The notes under the pieces are model-generated. The model made no database searches and was not told the origin of the DNA. It was given only the letters and a program-made list of their open reading frames with translations. Positions 4,054 through 6,013 of a stretch of DNA of 6,013 nucleotides are shown here, one piece after another. Every line of letters starts with the position of its first letter. Position 1 is the first letter of the stretch. This DNA comes from a bacterium (GTDB lineage Bacteria; Spirochaetota; JAHITG01), in the NCBI GenBank assembly GCA_028711675.1, contig JAQTRT010000198.1, forward strand, positions 1 to 6,013, in the 5' to 3' direction. A program made the translations under genes and the position numbers.

Positions 4054-6013
4054 TTATTTGACCGCGTAAAAGACCTTCATCTTCTTCAGGCCTTTCCCGG
4101 TCTTCAGCAATGCCACGTACGCACCGGGAACCAGTTTTTTCTCGCTTGTCTTACCCAGTTCGCCGTACCACCGGTAACTGCATTCTTTCTGTGCTCCCAG
4201 CTTGATGGCATCGATCAGTTCACCGGCCATGTTGAAGATGGTTATATTCACATCTGTCGTTTCCGGCAGGCTCACGCAGAATTCAATGTATCCGTTCTTA
4301 CCCGGATCGAACCGGTTGGGACGGATATCAAAATAATCCACTTCTGTTCCCAGCATGGCTTTGGTGCGGGCATTATCATCCGGGACCGAAAAATTAGGTA
4401 TGGCATCGTATGTAAACGCGGTATAATAATAGGTCATGCCCATCAGAACATCCTGATGGAGGAAGGAATCGGACGAACCGGGTGAAGCTGTCCTGTCACA
4501 CAGAAGCGTTCCGTCACCCGTAACAGACGGATACCGGCCGTCTGTCCTGAAATAAATAACGGTTCCGTTGAAATCGGGATCGGACGGGTTCTCCCATTCA
4601 AGCCTGATCGTTTTATTCTCGGGTGCCGAGGTCAGCCTGACAGGATTACCCGGAGGATAATGGTCCTGTTCCGTCCTGAAAATGATATTGGTCTCTTTTT
4701 TCAGGTGTTTGCCCCAGATACTGGATGCGTTGGTATCCATGGTGCACGTATAGTATGTAACAAAACCAAAGGGACTGGAGGGCCGGAAAACCAGGGTGTC
4801 ATCCGCGAACCGGACCGAATACCAGCTGAACCTTCCGTTCACCGCGGGCCTGATATGGAAACTTAAGGTGGAGGATGTGTTCATGCTCCTGTCGAAACGG
4901 AAACCGATCCTCTGCCAGATATTGACATCAGAGGACCCGTCGGCCGGAAAATTACTGAGCACGCTTACCTTGTTGGTTTCTTTCTCGGTCTTAAAAAAGA
5001 AGTTGGTTCCCTTGAGAAGGGGATTGCCGCCTGCATCCCAGGCCTGGGTAGAGACCTTCACGGTATAAAAAGTATTGAAAGAGAGATAATAATCGGGTGT
5101 AAAAACAACAGTATCATCGGGATAACTATTGGAAATTAAAGTACGGGAACCCGGTACACTATTGTTGGACAAGGTCGCGAAGGTGACGCAGTTGGTACTG
5201 CTCACATTCATGGACTTGTTAAAATAAATGCGGATACCGGAACTGAACGGGACATTGGTCTGGCCTGCCAGAGGCACTGTCGCGACGATAAAAGGATTGG
5301 TAGTGCTGACGTTCACGGAAAATATGCTGCTGAGAGGGCCGCTGCGTCCTGACCTGTCCCGGGCATGTACGCACCACAGGATATTGCCGTCCTGAAGGTC
5401 ATTAAGGACCACATTCGTGGTTACATTGAGGAAGATATTGGTACAGCGGGAACTGATGGTATTGGAAGCCTTGAAATGATAGTTTGTGACGCCTGAACCC
5501 GTGTCCGTTGACTTCTGCCATACGAAATTGATCTGGGTCACATTCGTAGTGCAGGTATCCCTGGGCGAGCTGAGTATGACCATGCTGGGATCAGCGGCAT
5601 CCTCTGTCCTGAACTTCACAGTCTTATTGTTCGTCAGGCCGGAATTATCGGACACTCTCATATACACGTTCATCCATGTCCATTCGGCAAAAGGTGCATC
5701 CGGATTTACATTGACCCTGTAACCGGAAAAAAATCCGCCGTTCGTCCTGATGATCGAACCGGAATAACCGGCATTGAACAGGCCGTTGTCCAGTACCGTA
5801 CTGCCGTTGATAATGACCCTGATACTCTGTGAGACCACGCTGTTGTTGTCCCGGGCAAGGAACGTGATCACAGAATTAGTTGGAATATTAACGGTGTTGG
5901 AAACAGGATAAATATTGGTAAAAGAGGGCGGTATGTCCGAGCTCACGATCCCGGTCGCCTCCGGGGAATACCATGATTCATTGGAGTACGGCGTGTTCCT
6001 GTCCAGGGTCGTC
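4054..6013 (-). CDS. Multi-domain Ig-like surface/secreted protein with C-terminal FlgD-like domain (partial, N-terminus beyond right edge)
   Basis: The frame is open from the right edge (first whole codon at 6012) to TAA at 4054-4056, giving 652 residues. Visible domains in order are: residues 27-138, an Ig-like domain with SIRVIINGS and FRTED; 139-237, an Ig/FN3-like domain containing FVWQKSTDTGSGV and WCVHARDRSG; 239-343 and 347-448, two Big_5-type domains (NVPFSSGIRIYFNKSMN and IGFRFDRSMN, each with a later DDT-V-F-x-P strand); 452-552, a fibronectin type III-like domain (PPGNPVRLTS, TIRLEWENP, YYYTAFTYD); and 560-652, a FlgD-type Ig domain (RPNRFDPGKNG, ITIFNMAGELI, YRWYGEL, LVPGAYVALLK). 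The ending KMKVFYAVK fits the family's last strand. Such proteins are exported and act as adhesins, surface layers or enzyme carriers, but no catalytic domain is visible, so the function is unknown. The start and signal peptide lie outside the window. The PorV-like gene follows closely. Confidence 0.88.
   Translation of the reverse strand, partial: TTLDRNTPYSNESWYSPEATGIVSSDIPPSFTNIYPVSNTVNIPTNSVITFLARDNNSVVSQSIRVIINGSTVLDNGLFNAGYSGSIIRTNGGFFSGYRVNVNPDAPFAEWTWMNVYMRVSDNSGLTNNKTVKFRTEDAADPSMVILSSPRDTCTTNVTQINFVWQKSTDTGSGVTNYHFKASNTISSRCTNIFLNVTTNVVLNDLQDGNILWCVHARDRSGRSGPLSSIFSVNVSTTNPFIVATVPLAGQTNVPFSSGIRIYFNKSMNVSSTNCVTFATLSNNSVPGSRTLISNSYPDDTVVFTPDYYLSFNTFYTVKVSTQAWDAGGNPLLKGTNFFFKTEKETNKVSVLSNFPADGSSDVNIWQRIGFRFDRSMNTSSTLSFHIRPAVNGRFSWYSVRFADDTLVFRPSSPFGFVTYYTCTMDTNASSIWGKHLKKETNIIFRTEQDHYPPGNPVRLTSAPENKTIRLEWENPSDPDFNGTVIYFRTDGRYPSVTGDGTLLCDRTASPGSSDSFLHQDVLMGMTYYYTAFTYDAIPNFSVPDDNARTKAMLGTEVDYFDIRPNRFDPGKNGYIEFCVSLPETTDVNITIFNMAGELIDAIKLGAQKECSYRWYGELGKTSEKKLVPGAYVALLKTGKGLKKMKVFYAVK
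4669..5298 (-). repeat. Tandem pair of Big_5-type Ig-like domains
   Basis: Two consecutive domains of about 102-105 residues share the same landmarks. The first has VPLAGQTNVPFSSGIRIYF, KSMNVSST, DDTVVFTPD and FFFKTE; the second has FPADGSSDVNIWQRIGFRF, RSMNTSST, DDTLVFRPS and IIFRTE. This is a protein-level duplication that has diverged in DNA. A closing strand of the same type (KFRTED) also ends the first visible domain near 5600, suggesting that it is a more distant member of the same repeat family. Such modules act as stalks or spacers in surface proteins. Confidence 0.8.

Noticed and set aside
3982..5722. Plus-strand open frames at 3982-4485, 4660-4866, 4796-5068 and 5486-5722
   Set aside because: They are antisense to the PorV-like start region and to recognisable Ig, FN3 and FlgD-like domains. 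They have no signal peptide or family motif.
5944..5946. GTG at 5946 as the start of the Ig-like gene, with GGAGG eleven bases upstream
   Set aside because: The frame stays open for 22 more codons to the window edge, and the residues after GTG are a domain start with no signal peptide. The protein most likely begins outside the window.
1..6013. CRISPR array, insertion sequence, phage genes, tRNA or rRNA
   Set aside because: No spaced direct repeats, transposase motifs, terminal inverted repeats or conserved RNA-gene sequences were seen. Nearly every base is accounted for by three coding frames.

Overview
The window holds three minus-strand genes and no convincing plus-strand gene. Read in the direction of transcription (right to left) they are: the C-terminal 652 residues of a large multi-domain Ig-like surface protein that ends in a FlgD-like Ig domain (4054 to beyond 6013); a 307-residue PorV/PorQ-like outer-membrane beta-barrel protein (3089-4012); and the first 955 residues of a barrel protein related to the second gene that is fused to many tetratricopeptide repeats (TPRs) (2865 to beyond position 1). 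The left half may look empty because this last gene has no stop inside the window. I translated it by hand, and all 955 codons from the ATG at 2865 down to base 1 are open.

The organism is a diderm (Gram-negative type) bacterium with moderate GC. Evidence is two proteins with signal peptides and PorV-type outer-membrane barrels, and one protein built of Big_5, fibronectin-like and FlgD-Ig modules. This repertoire is familiar from Bacteroidota/FCB-group bacteria and from many uncultured candidate phyla assembled from metagenomes. No rRNA, tRNA or housekeeping gene is present to fix the phylum, so I do not name one.

Layout: 4054-6013 is the Ig-like protein, open at the right edge. 4013-4053 is a 41-base spacer with no obvious Shine-Dalgarno. 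3089-4012 is the PorV-like gene. 2866-3088 is a 223-base intergenic region with a bulged inverted repeat and a promoter-like -35/-10 pair close to the next start. 1-2865 is the barrel-TPR gene, open at the left edge. The first two genes are probably co-transcribed. The third may have its own promoter.

The most interesting object is the barrel-TPR protein. Its barrel aligns by eye with the neighbouring PorV-like protein from end to end, but about 135 residues containing two TPRs interrupt it exactly where the neighbour has a short beta-turn. After the barrel closes, at least ten further TPRs follow. If that turn is periplasmic, both TPR blocks hang into the periplasm and the protein would be an outer-membrane-anchored periplasmic scaffold. 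In the type IX secretion system (T9SS), PorV is the barrel that receives cargo proteins carrying a C-terminal Ig-like sorting domain. A protein ending in such a fold lies directly upstream of two PorV-like barrels, so a cargo/receptor/scaffold set is a reasonable but unproven hypothesis.
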